Assembly (NCBI GenBank): GCA_903876715.1
Contig: CAIRBF010000226.1
Coordinates: 1 to 64,000 of the forward strand
Length of the DNA stretch: 64,000 nucleotides
Reading direction: 5' to 3'
From: an uncultured beta proteobacterium
GTDB lineage: Bacteria; Pseudomonadota; Gammaproteobacteria; Burkholderiales; Burkholderiaceae_C
This document shows positions 49,107 through 60,574 of the stretch, piece after piece. The position numbers were made by a program, and so were the translations under genes. Numbering within the stretch: position 1 is the stretch's first letter; each line of letters opens with the position of its first letter. The notes below the pieces were generated by a model. It saw nothing but the letters and a program-made list of their open reading frames with translations, searched no databases and was not told the DNA's origin.

Positions 49107-50449
49107 GCGCAGTCGCTTCCGTCCGGCTCAGCCTGGACCGCATCGCCGCCACCGATGCGCGCGTGAACGCGTTCACGGCCGTGCTGGCGGAGCGCGCGCT
49201 GGCGCGCGCGCAGGCCCTCGACCGACAGGACCAGGAGGGCCCGCTGGCCGGGCTGCCCTTCGCGGTCAAGAACCTGTACGACATCGCTGGCCTGACGACG
49301 CTTGCAGGCTCGAAGATCGAGCGCGACGCGCCGCCGGCGAGACAGGACGCGCTGCTGGTGCGCCGCCTCGAGGCTGCCGGCGCGGTGCTCGTGGGTGCGC
49401 TCAACATGGACGAATACGCCTACGGCTTCACGACCGAGAACACGCACCACGGCGCCACGCGCAATCCGCACGACCTCGGCCGCATCAGCGGCGGCTCCTC
49501 GGGCGGTTCGGGCGCGGCGGTCGCTGCCGGCCAGGTGCCGCTGACGCTGGGCTCGGACACGAACGGCTCGATCCGCGTGCCCGCGGCGCTGTGCGGCGTG
49601 TTCGGCCTCAAACCCACCTTCGGCCGCCTGCCGCGCACCGGCACCTACCCCTTCGTGGCGAGCCTGGACCACCTCGGCCCGATGGCGCGCAGTGTCACGC
49701 TGCTGGCGCAGGCCTACGATGCCATGCAGGGCCACGACGCCAGCGACCCGGCCTGCATGCCCCGGCCGGCGGAGCCCACGGCCGGGACGCTGGACCGCGG
49801 AAGCGAAGGCCTGCGCCTGGGCGTGCTGCAGGGCTGGTTCACTGCCCAGGCCGGGGACCCGGCACGTGCCGCGGTGCAGCGCGTGGCCGACGCGCTGCAT
49901 GCGAGCCAGCGCGTGAGCTGGCCCGAGGTCGACCGCGCCCGGGCCGCCGCCTTCCTGATCACCAACGCCGAGGGTGCGGCGCTGCACCTGCGCGACCTGA
50001 AGACACGCGCGCAGGACTTCGAGCCGCTGTCACGCGACCGCTTCCTGGCCGGCGCGCTGCTGCCTGCGGCCTGGATCGCACAGGCCCAGCGCCTGCGGCG
50101 CTGGTTCGCGCGCGAAGTCGCCGCAACCTTTCGCGACGTCGACCTCGTGCTCGCGCCGGCCACGCCCTGCAGCGCGCCGCCGATCGGCACCGAGTGGCTG
50201 GAGATCGCGGGTCAGCGCCTGCCGGCGCGCGCGAGCCTGGGGCTGCTGACGCAACCCGTGTCATGCATCGGGCTGCCGGTGGTCACGGTGCCGGTGTGGG
50301 GCTGCGACCCCGCGGCACCGCACCTGCCCTTGGGCGTGCAACTGATCGCTGCGCCCTGGCGCGAGGACCTTTGCCTGCGCGCGGCGCGCGCGCTGGAGGC
50401 CGCGGGCGTGGCGCGCTCGCCGGTGGCGACGTTGGACCCACGGAACTGA
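49103..50449 (+). CDS. atzE: AtzE-family amidohydrolase (1-carboxybiuret hydrolase-like catalytic subunit)
   Basis: GTG start in GTGA overlap; amidase signature LPFAVKNLYDIAGLTTLAGS, RISGGSSGGSGAAVAAGQVPLTLGSDTNGSIRVPAALCGVFGLKPTFGRL. Confidence 0.9.
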   Translation: MSAVASVRLSLDRIAATDARVNAFTAVLAERALARAQALDRQDQEGPLAGLPFAVKNLYDIAGLTTLAGSKIERDAPPARQDALLVRRLEAAGAVLVGALNMDEYAYGFTTENTHHGATRNPHDLGRISGGSSGGSGAAVAAGQVPLTLGSDTNGSIRVPAALCGVFGLKPTFGRLPRTGTYPFVASLDHLGPMARSVTLLAQAYDAMQGHDASDPACMPRPAEPTAGTLDRGSEGLRLGVLQGWFTAQAGDPARAAVQRVADALHASQRVSWPEVDRARAAAFLITNAEGAALHLRDLKTRAQDFEPLSRDRFLAGALLPAAWIAQAQRLRRWFAREVAATFRDVDLVLAPATPCSAPPIGTEWLEIAGQRLPARASLGLLTQPVSCIGLPVVTVPVWGCDPAAPHLPLGVQLIAAPWREDLCLRAARALEAAGVARSPVATLDPRN

Positions 50450-50455
50450 ACCAGG

Positions 50456-50842
50456 ATGAACACCACCGACATCAACCTGCCCGAGGTGCTGGCCGAGGTC
50501 CAGGCCGTCTTCGCCCGCTACGAGGATGCCCTGGTGAACAACCGGCTGGACGTGCTCGACGAGCTGTTCTGGACCAGCCCGATCACGGTGCGCTACGGCG
50601 CCGGCGAGAACCTGTACGGCATCGAGGAGATCCGCGCCTTCCGGCAGGCCAGGCCCTCGGCAGGCCTGGCACGCGAACTCGCGCGCACCGTGATCACCAC
50701 CTATGGGCACGACTTCGCCACCGCGATGACCGAATTCCGGCGCACCGGCAGCACGCGCATCGGGCGTCAGAGCCAGACCTGGGCACGCCGGCCCGAAGGC
50801 TGGCGCGTCGTCGCTGCGCACGTCAGCGTGATCGACGGCTGA
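50456..50842 (+). CDS. AtzH-like / HpxZ-family (DUF3225, NTF2-fold) protein
   Basis: 128 aa: [67 protein letters not shown]...[19 protein letters not shown]. Confidence 0.87.
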   Translation: MNTTDINLPEVLAEVQAVFARYEDALVNNRLDVLDELFWTSPITVRYGAGENLYGIEEIRAFRQARPSAGLARELARTVITTYGHDFATAMTEFRRTGSTRIGRQSQTWARRPEGWRVVAAHVSVIDG

Positions 50843-50939
50843 ACCCGAACGCCCCTTGCAGCGTACGGCAGCCGCGATCCACAGCCCCCAACCACTGGTT
50901 TCCCCCTCGTTCCCTCCTCACTGACTGAAAGGACTTGTC

Positions 50940-52076
50940 ATGAACCACTCCAGCCGCCTCACCCCGAGCGACCTGATGCGCCGCCGCCTGCTCACTGCTG
51001 GCGCCCTGAGCGGTGCCTCGCTTGCCCTGCCCGGCGCATTGCGCCACGCGCTGGCGCAGACGCCCATCACCGTGGGGATGATCTACGTCGGCCCGCGCGA
51101 CGACTTCGGCTACAACCAGGCGCACGCCGAGGCCGCCGCGCAACTGAAGAAGATCGCCGGCGTCAAGGTCGTCGAGGAAGAGAACGTCGCCGAGACGCAG
51201 GCGGTGCAGAAGAGCATGCAGGGCATGATCTCGCAGGACGGCGCGACGCTGCTCTTCCCAACCTCCTTCGGCTACTTCGACCCGCACATGCTGGCCGTGG
51301 CCGGCAAGAACGAGAAGATCCGCTTCGCCCACTGCGGCGGCCTGTGGACCCAGGGCAAGCACCCGGCCAACACCGGCAGCTTCTTCGGCTACATCGACGA
51401 AGCCCAGTACCTCAACGGCGTGATCGCCGGCCACATGAGCAAGAGCAAGAAGCTCGGCTTCGTCGCCGCCAAGCCCATCCCGCAGGTGCTGCGCAACATC
51501 AACGCCTTCACGATGGGCGCGCGCTCGGTCGACCCGAAGATCACGACCACCGTCATCTTCACCGGCGACTGGTCGATGCCGGTCAAGGAGGCCGAGGCCA
51601 CGAACAGCCTCGCCGACCAGGGCGTGGACGTGTTCACGATGCACGTCGACGGGCCCAAGGTGGTGGTCGAGACCGCGGCCAAGCGCGGCAAGATGGTCTG
51701 CGGCTACCACGCCAGCCAGGCCAAGCTCGCGCCCAACGCCTACCTCACGGGCGCCGAGTGGAACTGGCTGACCGCCTACACCACCATCCTCGAGGCCGCA
51801 CGCACCGGCAAGCCGCACCCGAACTTCGTGCGCGGCGGCCTGAAGGCGGGCTTCGTCAAATCCTCGCCCTACGGCGCCATGGTCGGTGAGGGCGCGCGCA
51901 AGAACGCCGAGGCGGTGCGCGCCAAGATGATGGCAGGCACCTTCGACATCTTCGCCGGTGAGCTCAAGGACAACACCGGCAAGGTCGTCATCGCCAAGGG
52001 CACCACGCTGAAGCAGACCGACGTGGTGCTGGAGTCGATGAACTACCTGGTCGAAGGCGTCATCGGCAAGGTCTGA
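50940..52076 (+). CDS. BMP-family ABC transporter substrate-binding protein
   Basis: 378 aa: Tat/Sec-like N-terminus (MRRRLLTAGALSGASLALPGAL), ITVGMIYVGPRDDFGYNQAHAEAA...VVEEENVAETQAVQKSMQGMISQDGATLLFPTSFGY. Confidence 0.92.
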   Translation: MNHSSRLTPSDLMRRRLLTAGALSGASLALPGALRHALAQTPITVGMIYVGPRDDFGYNQAHAEAAAQLKKIAGVKVVEEENVAETQAVQKSMQGMISQDGATLLFPTSFGYFDPHMLAVAGKNEKIRFAHCGGLWTQGKHPANTGSFFGYIDEAQYLNGVIAGHMSKSKKLGFVAAKPIPQVLRNINAFTMGARSVDPKITTTVIFTGDWSMPVKEAEATNSLADQGVDVFTMHVDGPKVVVETAAKRGKMVCGYHASQAKLAPNAYLTGAEWNWLTAYTTILEAARTGKPHPNFVRGGLKAGFVKSSPYGAMVGEGARKNAEAVRAKMMAGTFDIFAGELKDNTGKVVIAKGTTLKQTDVVLESMNYLVEGVIGKV

Positions 52077-52147
52077 CCCGGCCCTGCAGTCCCCTCCCCG
52101 CCCGGGCCTGACGGCCCGGGCGGGTGCCTGCACCACCCCCTCACGTC

Positions 52148-53206
52148 ATGAAATCCGCCGCGGAATCCCTGTTGCTGCCCATCCTCGCCCTGCTGGGCGG
52201 GCTGGCGCTGTTCGGCGTGTTCGTCTGGTTCGACGGCCACAGTCCGCTGCAGGCCTGGGGCTTGCTGTTCCGCGGCGCCTTCGGCGACGCCTTCTCGCTG
52301 CAGAACACGCTGCAGCGGGCCGCGCCGCTGATGCTGACCGCCCTGTGCGTGGCCTTGCCGGCGCGCGCCGGGCTCACCGTGATCGGCGGCGAGGGCGCGC
52401 TGGTCGTCGGCGGGCTGGCCTGCGCCGCGCTGCCTTACGCCTTCTCCCCACCCGACGGGGCGGCCGGCACCGCCCTGCTGCTCGCGGCCGCGGCCGCGGC
52501 CGGCGCGGCGTGGATCGCGCTCGCTGGCTGGCTGCGCCAGTGGCGCGGCGTGAACGAGACCATCTCCAGCCTGCTGCTGGGCTACATCGCGATCTCGCTG
52601 TTCAAGCACATCGTCGAAGGCCCGCTGCGCGACCCGGCGAGCCTGAACAAGCCTTCGACGCTGCCCCTGGGCGAATCGCTGCGCATCGGCACCATCGGCC
52701 CCTGGGACGTGCACTGGGGCCTGGCCTTCGGTGTCGTGGCCTGCGTCGCCGCGGCCATCTGGCTGTCGGCCACCACGCACGGTTTTGCGACCCGCGTGGT
52801 TGGCGGCAACCTGCGCGCCGCCCTCGGCGTGGGCCTGCCCGCGCACCGCCTCATCGTCACCGCCTGCGCGCTCGGCGGCGCGGCGGCCGGCCTGGCCGGC
52901 GGCATCGAGGTCGCGGCCGTGCACACGGCGGCCAATGCCTCGCTCATCGTCGGCCTGGGCTACACCGGCATCCTGGTGAGCTTCGTCGCGCGCCACCACC
53001 CGCTGGCCATCGTGCCGGTGGCCATCCTCTTCGGCGGCTTCCTCGCCGCCGGCAGTCTGCTGCAACGCCGCATGGGCCTGCCCGATGCCTCGGTGCAGGT
53101 GCTGATGGGCTTCAGCTTCGTGATCATCCTGGCCAGCGAGGCCTGGCGCGGCCGCCTGGGTGAGCTCTTCGTGCTGCGCCGCACCGCCCAGGGAGCCACG
53201 CCGTGA
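52148..53206 (+). CDS. ABC transporter permease (BMP/nucleoside-type system, permease 1)
   Basis: Hydrophobic; ...LLFRGAFGDAFSLQNTLQRAAPLMLTALCVALPARAGLTVIGGEGALVVGGL...GVNETISSLLLGYIAISLFKHIVEGPLRDP. Confidence 0.9.
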   Translation: MKSAAESLLLPILALLGGLALFGVFVWFDGHSPLQAWGLLFRGAFGDAFSLQNTLQRAAPLMLTALCVALPARAGLTVIGGEGALVVGGLACAALPYAFSPPDGAAGTALLLAAAAAAGAAWIALAGWLRQWRGVNETISSLLLGYIAISLFKHIVEGPLRDPASLNKPSTLPLGESLRIGTIGPWDVHWGLAFGVVACVAAAIWLSATTHGFATRVVGGNLRAALGVGLPAHRLIVTACALGGAAAGLAGGIEVAAVHTAANASLIVGLGYTGILVSFVARHHPLAIVPVAILFGGFLAAGSLLQRRMGLPDASVQVLMGFSFVIILASEAWRGRLGELFVLRRTAQGATP

Positions 53207-54132
53207 CCGACTCCGTCGTCTTCGACGTGCTGCTGGCCGTGCTCGGCGGCGCGATCCGCGTGGGCACGCCCTTTCTCTTCGTCAGCCTGGGCGAGTGCCT
53301 GACCGAGAAGGCCGGGCGCATCAACCTCGGCCTCGAGGGCGTGCTCGTGTTCTCGGCCATGGCCGGCTTCGGCGGCGCCTACCTCAGCGGGCAGTGGTGG
53401 GTGGGCGTGCTGCTGGCCGCCGCCAGCGGCGCGCTGGTGGCGCTGCTGCACGGCCTGGTCAGCAGCCTGCCGCGCGTCAACGACATCGCGGCGGGCATCG
53501 CGATCATGCTGTTCGGCGCCGGCCTGGCCTTCTACCTGGGCAAGCCGCTGATCCAGCCGCAGGCGCCGCAGATCCCTTCCTTGCCGCTGGGCCTGTGGCT
53601 GGGCGCCGCCCCCGGCAGCCCGGCGCAGGCGGCGCTGGCGGTGAACGTGCTGTTCCCGCTGGGCGTGGCGCTGGCCCTGCTGCTGACTTGGGCCCTGGCC
53701 CACACCGGCTGGGGACTGAAGGTGCGCATGGTCGGCGACTCGGCCGACGCGGCACGCGCGCTCGGCACCTCGGTGGCGGGCGTACGCATCGCCGCCACTG
53801 GCCTCGGCGGCCTCATCGCCGGGCTGGGTGGTGCCTCGCTGTCGCTGTACTACCCCGGCAGCTGGAACGAGGGCCTGTCCAGCGGCCAGGGCCTGATCGC
53901 GGTGGCGCTCGTCATCTTCGCGCGCTGGCACCCGGTGCGCTGCCTGTGGGCCGCCTTGCTGTTCGGCGGCGCCGGGGCGCTCGGGCCGGCGCTGCAGTCC
54001 ATCGGCGTGGGTGGCTACACCTACCTGTTCAATGCCGTGCCCTATGTGCTGACGCTCGCGATCCTGGTGTGGACCTGCTCGCCCCGCCGCAGCCTGCAGG
54101 GCGCACCGATGGAGCTGGGTGTCACGCGCTGA
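53203..54132 (+). CDS. ABC transporter permease (BMP/nucleoside-type system, permease 2)
   Basis: 309 aa; GTG start overlapping the upstream TGA; GGAIRVGTPFLFVSLGECLTEKAGRINLGLEGVLVFSAMAGFGGAYLSG. Confidence 0.9.
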   Translation: MTDSVVFDVLLAVLGGAIRVGTPFLFVSLGECLTEKAGRINLGLEGVLVFSAMAGFGGAYLSGQWWVGVLLAAASGALVALLHGLVSSLPRVNDIAAGIAIMLFGAGLAFYLGKPLIQPQAPQIPSLPLGLWLGAAPGSPAQAALAVNVLFPLGVALALLLTWALAHTGWGLKVRMVGDSADAARALGTSVAGVRIAATGLGGLIAGLGGASLSLYYPGSWNEGLSSGQGLIAVALVIFARWHPVRCLWAALLFGGAGALGPALQSIGVGGYTYLFNAVPYVLTLAILVWTCSPRRSLQGAPMELGVTR

Positions 54133-54179
54133 GCGGCCCGCCTGTCAACCCCCATTCAATTCCTTCCGACGGAGAACCC

Positions 54180-55202
54180 ATGAACGGACTCGGTGGACTC
54201 AACAAGTCGCCCCACGGCGTGGTCGTGGGCCTGGTGCAGCTGCAGCTGCCGGTGGTGGAAACCCCCGAGCAGCTGGCGGCACAGGCACAGCACATTGCCT
54301 GGATGGTGGGCAAGGCGCGGCGCAACCTCGGCACGATGGACCTGGTCGTCTTTCCCGAGTACGCGCTTCACGGCCTGTCGATGAGCACCGCGCCGGAGCT
54401 GATGTGCACGCTCGACGGCCCCGAAGTCGCGCTGTTCCGCCAGGCCTGCATCGAGCACCGCATCTGGGGCTGCTTCTCCATTATGGAGGCCAACCCCCAC
54501 GGCAACCCCTACAACACCGGCCTCATCATCGACGACCGCGGCGAGTTGCGCTTGTACTACCGCAAGCTCCACCCCTGGGTGCCGGTGGAGGCCTGGGAGC
54601 CCGGCAACATGGGCGTGCCGGTGTGCGAGGGCCCCAACGGCAGCAAGATCGGGCTGATCATCTGCCACGACGGCATGTTCCCGGAAATGGCGCGCGAGGC
54701 CGCCTACAAGGGCGCCGAGATGATCCTGCGCACCGCCGGCTATACCGCGCCAATCCGCCACGCGTGGCGCATCACCAACCAGGCCAACGCCTTCCAGAAC
54801 CTGGCGCAGACGGCCAGTGTCTGCCTGTGCGGCAGCGACGGCAGCTTCGACTCCATGGGCGAGGGCATGTTCTGTGACTTCGACGGGACCGTGATGGTGC
54901 AGGGTGGCAACCGCGCGGACGAGATCATCACCGCCGAGCTGCGCCCCGACCTGGTGCGCGAGGCACGCGCCGGCTGGGGCGTGGAGAACAACCCCTACCA
55001 GCTCTGGCACCGCGGCTACGTCGCCGTGCAGGGCGGCGCCCAGGACTGCCCCTACACCTTCATGCAGGACATGGTGGCCGGTCGCTACCGCCTGCCCTGG
55101 GACGCGAGCATCCAGGTGCGCGACGGCACCCCCTGCGGCTTTGCCGCGCCGACGCGGCGCTACCGCGGCGCCGAGCCCAACCCGCTGGAGACCGCGCCAT
55201 GA
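54180..55202 (+). CDS. AmiF-like formamidase (nitrilase superfamily)
   Basis: 340 aa: [26 protein letters not shown]...[12 protein letters not shown] (Glu)...[59 protein letters not shown] (Lys, Cys); co-linear with the AmiF family as I recall it. Confidence 0.87.
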   Translation: MNGLGGLNKSPHGVVVGLVQLQLPVVETPEQLAAQAQHIAWMVGKARRNLGTMDLVVFPEYALHGLSMSTAPELMCTLDGPEVALFRQACIEHRIWGCFSIMEANPHGNPYNTGLIIDDRGELRLYYRKLHPWVPVEAWEPGNMGVPVCEGPNGSKIGLIICHDGMFPEMAREAAYKGAEMILRTAGYTAPIRHAWRITNQANAFQNLAQTASVCLCGSDGSFDSMGEGMFCDFDGTVMVQGGNRADEIITAELRPDLVREARAGWGVENNPYQLWHRGYVAVQGGAQDCPYTFMQDMVAGRYRLPWDASIQVRDGTPCGFAAPTRRYRGAEPNPLETAP

Positions 55203-55900
55203 GCACGATCGCGAGCACCCCCTACCGCTGGCCCTTCGACGCCGACCTGCGCCCGTCCAACACGGCGCTGGTCGTCATCGACATGCAGACCGACTTCTGC
55301 GGCATCGGCGGCTACGTCGACAAGATGGGCTACGACCTGTCGCTGACGCGCGCCCCGATCGGGCCGATCGCCCGCGTGCTGGCGGCGATGCGCGAGCGCG
55401 GCTTCCCCATCATCCACACCCGAGAGGGCCACCGCCCCGACCTGTCGGACCTGCCCGCCAACAAGCGCTGGCGCTCGCAGCAGATCGGCGCGGGCATCGG
55501 CGACCCGGGCCCCTGCGGTCGCATCCTGGTGCGCGGCGAACCGGGGTGGGAGATCATCCCCGAGCTCGCGCCGCTGCCGGGAGAGGTCGTGATCGACAAG
55601 CCCGGCAAGGGCAGCTTCTGCGCCACCGACCTGGAGCTGGTCCTGCGCACGCGCGGCATCCGCAACCTGGTGCTGACCGGCATCACCACCGACGTGTGCG
55701 TGCACACGACGATGCGCGAGGCCAACGACCGCGGCTTCGAGTGCGTGATCCTGTCGGACTGCACGGGCGCCACCGACCTGGGCAACCACGAGGCGGCGCT
55801 GAAGATGGTGACGATGCAGGGGGGCGTCTTCGGCGCCGTCGCTGACTCGGCGACATTGATCGCAGGTTTGGCGGCGCTGCCGGTGGTGACGCAGGCATGA
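55199..55900 (+). CDS. biuH: Isochorismatase-family cysteine hydrolase, biuret amidohydrolase (BiuH)-like
   Basis: 233 aa: [102 protein letters not shown]...[17 protein letters not shown]...[23 protein letters not shown] overlap with the upstream gene. Confidence 0.87.
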   Translation: MSTIASTPYRWPFDADLRPSNTALVVIDMQTDFCGIGGYVDKMGYDLSLTRAPIGPIARVLAAMRERGFPIIHTREGHRPDLSDLPANKRWRSQQIGAGIGDPGPCGRILVRGEPGWEIIPELAPLPGEVVIDKPGKGSFCATDLELVLRTRGIRNLVLTGITTDVCVHTTMREANDRGFECVILSDCTGATDLGNHEAALKMVTMQGGVFGAVADSATLIAGLAALPVVTQA

Positions 55901-55958
55901 ACCCGCCGGACCGCTCGCACACGCTCTTCGCGGCCGGTGCCGCACGGAGGGCCACCCG

Positions 55959-57689
<1,731 letters not shown>

Positions 57690-57701
57690 GAGCACCCCCA
57701 A

Positions 57702-57875
57702 GGGACGGGCGTCGCCCGTCCCGGCCCCCCGCGGGGGCGCAAGAAAACTTGGGGCGGCCCGGCGTTTTCTTGAAACCTTGCCATACCCCTGCTGGTACCA
57801 GGCGTTCCCCGCGAAACCGCTCGGGCTGAGCCTGTCGAAGCCCTGCGCAGGCACTTCGACCAGCTCAGTGCGAAC
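57702..57875. repeat. Cluster of palindromic (REP-like) elements in the intergenic region
   Basis: GGGACGGGCG-T-CGCCCGTCCC (57702-57722); CAAGAAAAC...GTTTTCTTG (57740-57772); TCGGGCTGAGCCTGTCGAAG...CTTCGACCAGCTCAGTGCGAACG (57819-57875), an imperfect inverted repeat resembling the common proteobacterial TTCGACAAGCTCAGCCCGAAC repeat. Confidence 0.75.
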
Positions 57876-57931
57876 GGAGCTCTGGGCAGGGCGAACAACT
57901 TGATCGTCACAAGGCCGCCAGTCTTTCCCCC

Positions 57932-58618
57932 ATGTCCGACATCCCCATCCCCGCCCGCCCCTACCCCTACGCGCTGCCGCCCGGGCGCTGCGCGCTGGTG
58001 CTGATCGACCTGCAGCGCGACTTCGTCGAGCCCGGCGGCTTCGGTGCCGCGCTCGGCAACGACGTCTCGCTGCTCGGCGCCGCCGTCGGGCCGGCGCGCG
58101 CGCTGCTGCAAGCCTGGCGCGCGCGCGGCTGGCCCGTGATCCACACCCGCGAGTCCCACGCCCCCGACCTGTCAGACTGCCCGCCGGCCAAGCGCGAGCG
58201 CGGCCAGCCCGCGCTGCGCATCGGCGACCCGGGGCCGATGGGGCGCCTGCTCGTGCGCGGCGAGCCCGGCTGCGAGATCGTGCCCGCGCTCGCGCCGCTG
58301 CCCGGCGAGACCGTGATCGACAAGCCCGGCAAGGGCGCCTTCCACGCCACGCCGCTGCAGGCGGTGCTGCAGGCCCAGGGCATCACACACCTGGTCTTCG
58401 CCGGCGTGACCACCGAGGTCTGCGTGCAGACGACGATGCGCGAGGCCAACGACCGCGGCTACGAGTGCCTGCTCGTCGAGGAGGCCACGGCGAGCTACTT
58501 CCCCGAGTTCAAGGCCGCGACGATCGCGATGATCGTCGCCCAGGGCGGCATCGTCGGCTGGGCTGCGGGGCTGAACGCGGTGCTGGGGGCCCTGGAGGGC
58601 AGCAAGTCGGCAGACTGA
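57932..58618 (+). CDS. Second isochorismatase-family cysteine hydrolase (BiuH/TrtA-like paralog)
   Basis: 228 aa: [27 protein letters not shown]...[76 protein letters not shown]...[34 protein letters not shown]. Confidence 0.88.
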   Translation: MSDIPIPARPYPYALPPGRCALVLIDLQRDFVEPGGFGAALGNDVSLLGAAVGPARALLQAWRARGWPVIHTRESHAPDLSDCPPAKRERGQPALRIGDPGPMGRLLVRGEPGCEIVPALAPLPGETVIDKPGKGAFHATPLQAVLQAQGITHLVFAGVTTEVCVQTTMREANDRGYECLLVEEATASYFPEFKAATIAMIVAQGGIVGWAAGLNAVLGALEGSKSAD

Positions 58619-58629
58619 GAGGCTGAGAT

Positions 58630-58781
58630 CCTGAGAGTCTCTCCCCCATGCCCGCCTTGCACGCCAAAACACCCCGTCTCGTCGTTCCAAATCCTCGCCA
58701 TAGCCCGAGCTATGGCTGCGGTTTGCGCCTAGATACGGGGCGTTTTGACGCGCCTTTCGGGCACGGCGGAAAACTCTCAGG
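58630..58781. repeat. ~150-bp imperfect palindrome centred at CCATAGC-CCGA-GCTATGG
   Basis: Outer arms CCTGAGAGT / ACTCTCAGG, middle AAAACACCCCGT / ACGGGGCGTTTT, inner CCATAGC / GCTATGG, symmetric around 58705-58706. Confidence 0.85.
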
Positions 58782-58919
58782 CTCTGAGACGAACGGTCGC
58801 CTCCGCCATCCTTGTCACCCCTGCCACACTTGTCACCCCTGTCGACCGGGTCGCCCCTGCAGCCGGATTGCTGTCCTCGGCTCGGCGACACTGCAAGCCT
58901 GCCTGGAACGCCCGCACCG

Positions 58920-59645
58920 ATGACCGCCCCGCCCACCACCGCCGCGCCCGGGCACACGCCCGATGCCGGCGCCCGCGGTGCGCTGGCCGACCAGGTCTAC
59001 GCCGAGCTCAAGGCGCGGATGCACGACTTCCGCCTCGTGCCCGGGGACCGTTTCTCCGAGCCCGAGGTCGGGCGCCAGCTCGGCGTGAGCCGCACGCCGG
59101 TGCGCGAGGCCCTGCTGCGTCTGCGCAACGAGGGGCTGCTGGAGGTGGAGTCCAAGACCGGCTGGTTCGTACGGCCGATCGATTTCGCGCGCCTGGACCA
59201 GCTCTACGACCTGCGCGTGATCCTGGAGCGTGCCAGCATCGAGCGCATCGTCGCGATGCCGGCCCTGCCGGCCGGGCTGGAGGCGCTGAAGACGATCTGG
59301 CTGGTGCCGGCGGCCGAGCGCCTGGTCGACGGCCGCGCTGTCGGCCAGCTCGACGAGGCCTTCCACGCCACCCTGGTGCGCGCCACCGGCAACGACGAGG
59401 CGGCACGCGTGCACCACGACGTGACCGAGCGCATCCGTATCGTGCGCCGGCTCGACTTCACCCGCGCCGACCGCATCGAGGCCACCTACACCGAACACGG
59501 CAAGATCCTGCGCCAGATCATCCAGCGCAAGGCCGAGTCGGCCCAGAGCCTGCTGCAGGCCCATATCGAGCAGAGCAAGGCCGAGGTGCGCAAGATCACG
59601 CTGGCCACGCTGCACGAGGCGCGGCAGCGGGCTCAGTCCGCGTAG
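58920..59645 (+). CDS. GntR-family (FCD-type) transcriptional regulator
   Basis: LADQVYAELKARMHDFRLVPGDRFSEPEVGRQLGVSRTPVREALLRLRNEGLLEVESKTGWFVRPIDFARLDQLYDLRVILERASIERIV: GntR HTH plus FCD-like effector domain. Confidence 0.92.
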   Translation: MTAPPTTAAPGHTPDAGARGALADQVYAELKARMHDFRLVPGDRFSEPEVGRQLGVSRTPVREALLRLRNEGLLEVESKTGWFVRPIDFARLDQLYDLRVILERASIERIVAMPALPAGLEALKTIWLVPAAERLVDGRAVGQLDEAFHATLVRATGNDEAARVHHDVTERIRIVRRLDFTRADRIEATYTEHGKILRQIIQRKAESAQSLLQAHIEQSKAEVRKITLATLHEARQRAQSA

Positions 59646-60403
59646 CCCGGGTCCGTCAGTTCCAGCCCGCGCAGCAGGGCGGGCCACTCATCCTCGCCCT
59701 CGGGGGCGTCGGCGGGGCCAGACCATTGACGCTGTGTCAGTGCCACCACCTCGGGCGGCACGAGGCGCGGCGCGCCGCCGGTGGCGGCCATGGCAGCGAG
59801 CTGCACCTGGGCCGCGCGCTCGAGCAGGTGCATGAGCACGAAGGCCTCGGCCACGGTACGGCCCACGAGCAGCGGGCCGTGGTTCTCGAGCAGTACGCCG
59901 TCCAGCCGGCCCAGCGCAGCGACGAGCCGCTGCTGCTCGTCGGGCGCGAAGGCCAGGCCCTCGTAGGCGTGGCGCCCCAGGCGCCCGGACAGGCGCAGGG
60001 CCGGCTGCGAGCAGGGCAGCAGCCCCTGGGGCAGCGCGGCCAGGGCCTGGCCCCACAGCGTGTGCAGGTGCAGCACGCACACCGCGTCCGGCCTCGCGGC
60101 GTGGATGCAGCCGTGGATGGCGAAGCCGCTGGGGTTGACGCGCGCCCCCGATCCATCCACCACCCGGCCCTGCACGTCGACCTTGACCAGGCTCGAGGCC
60201 GTGATCTCGTCGAAGCGCTGCCCGAAGCGGTTGATGAGGTAGGTGCCGGGCTCGCCCGGCACGGCGGCGGAGATGTGCGTCCAGACGATGTCGTCCCAGC
60301 CGCGCCGGGCGGCCAGGCGGTAGGCGGCCGCCAGATCGCGGCGCATCAGGCGCTCGGCCTCGGGGATCTTGTGCATGCGCGGGATTTTCGGGGCTGGCCG
60401 CAA
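59633..60403 (-). CDS. Class II aldolase/adducin family protein
   Basis: 256 aa: RRDLAAAYRLAARRGWDDIVWTHISAAVPGEPGTYLINRFGQRFDEITASSLVKVD...GFAIHGCIHAARPDAVCVLHLHTLWGQALAAL...LLENHGPLLVGRTVAEAFVLMHLLERAAQVQL. The true start may be MHKIPEAER (~60376). Confidence 0.9.
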   Translation of the reverse strand: MRPAPKIPRMHKIPEAERLMRRDLAAAYRLAARRGWDDIVWTHISAAVPGEPGTYLINRFGQRFDEITASSLVKVDVQGRVVDGSGARVNPSGFAIHGCIHAARPDAVCVLHLHTLWGQALAALPQGLLPCSQPALRLSGRLGRHAYEGLAFAPDEQQRLVAALGRLDGVLLENHGPLLVGRTVAEAFVLMHLLERAAQVQLAAMAATGGAPRLVPPEVVALTQRQWSGPADAPEGEDEWPALLRGLELTDPGYAD

Positions 60404-60574
60404 CCAAGCCAGGGGCTGACCGCACGCGCGCCCGGTTCAGGCCCCGCGGCCGGGCCCGCGCGGCGGCGCAGCGCCAGAGCCATCCCTGCGAATGCCGCAC
60501 GACGCACGCAGCGCGCCCGCCTGCGTTACAACACGGGCCCTTTCCAAACCGACCCCGTGTCCCCGGAGCCCCGC

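Noticed and set aside
47509-49407. 632-aa minus ORF opposite atzF/atzG/atzE
   Set aside because: Low-complexity antisense frame; plus-strand amidase motifs are unambiguous.
53160-54179. N-terminal extension of the 680-aa ORF 53160..55202
   Set aside because: Overlaps the real permease 2 in another frame; the formamidase starts at 54180 after GGAGAACCC.
57790-57805. CTGGTACCAG palindrome as a second GntR operator
   Set aside because: Lacks the TATA centre of the atzF-upstream palindrome and lies inside a cluster of other palindromes, so chance or repeat origin is more likely.
58621-58650. GGCTGAGA string as a TPP riboswitch
   Set aside because: Only the short string matches; no other thi-box elements and no thiamine gene downstream.
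58745-60574. N-terminal ~610 aa of the 943-aa ORF 58745..61576
   Set aside because: Out-of-frame read-through over the GntR and aldolase genes; the aldo/keto reductase starts at 60575.
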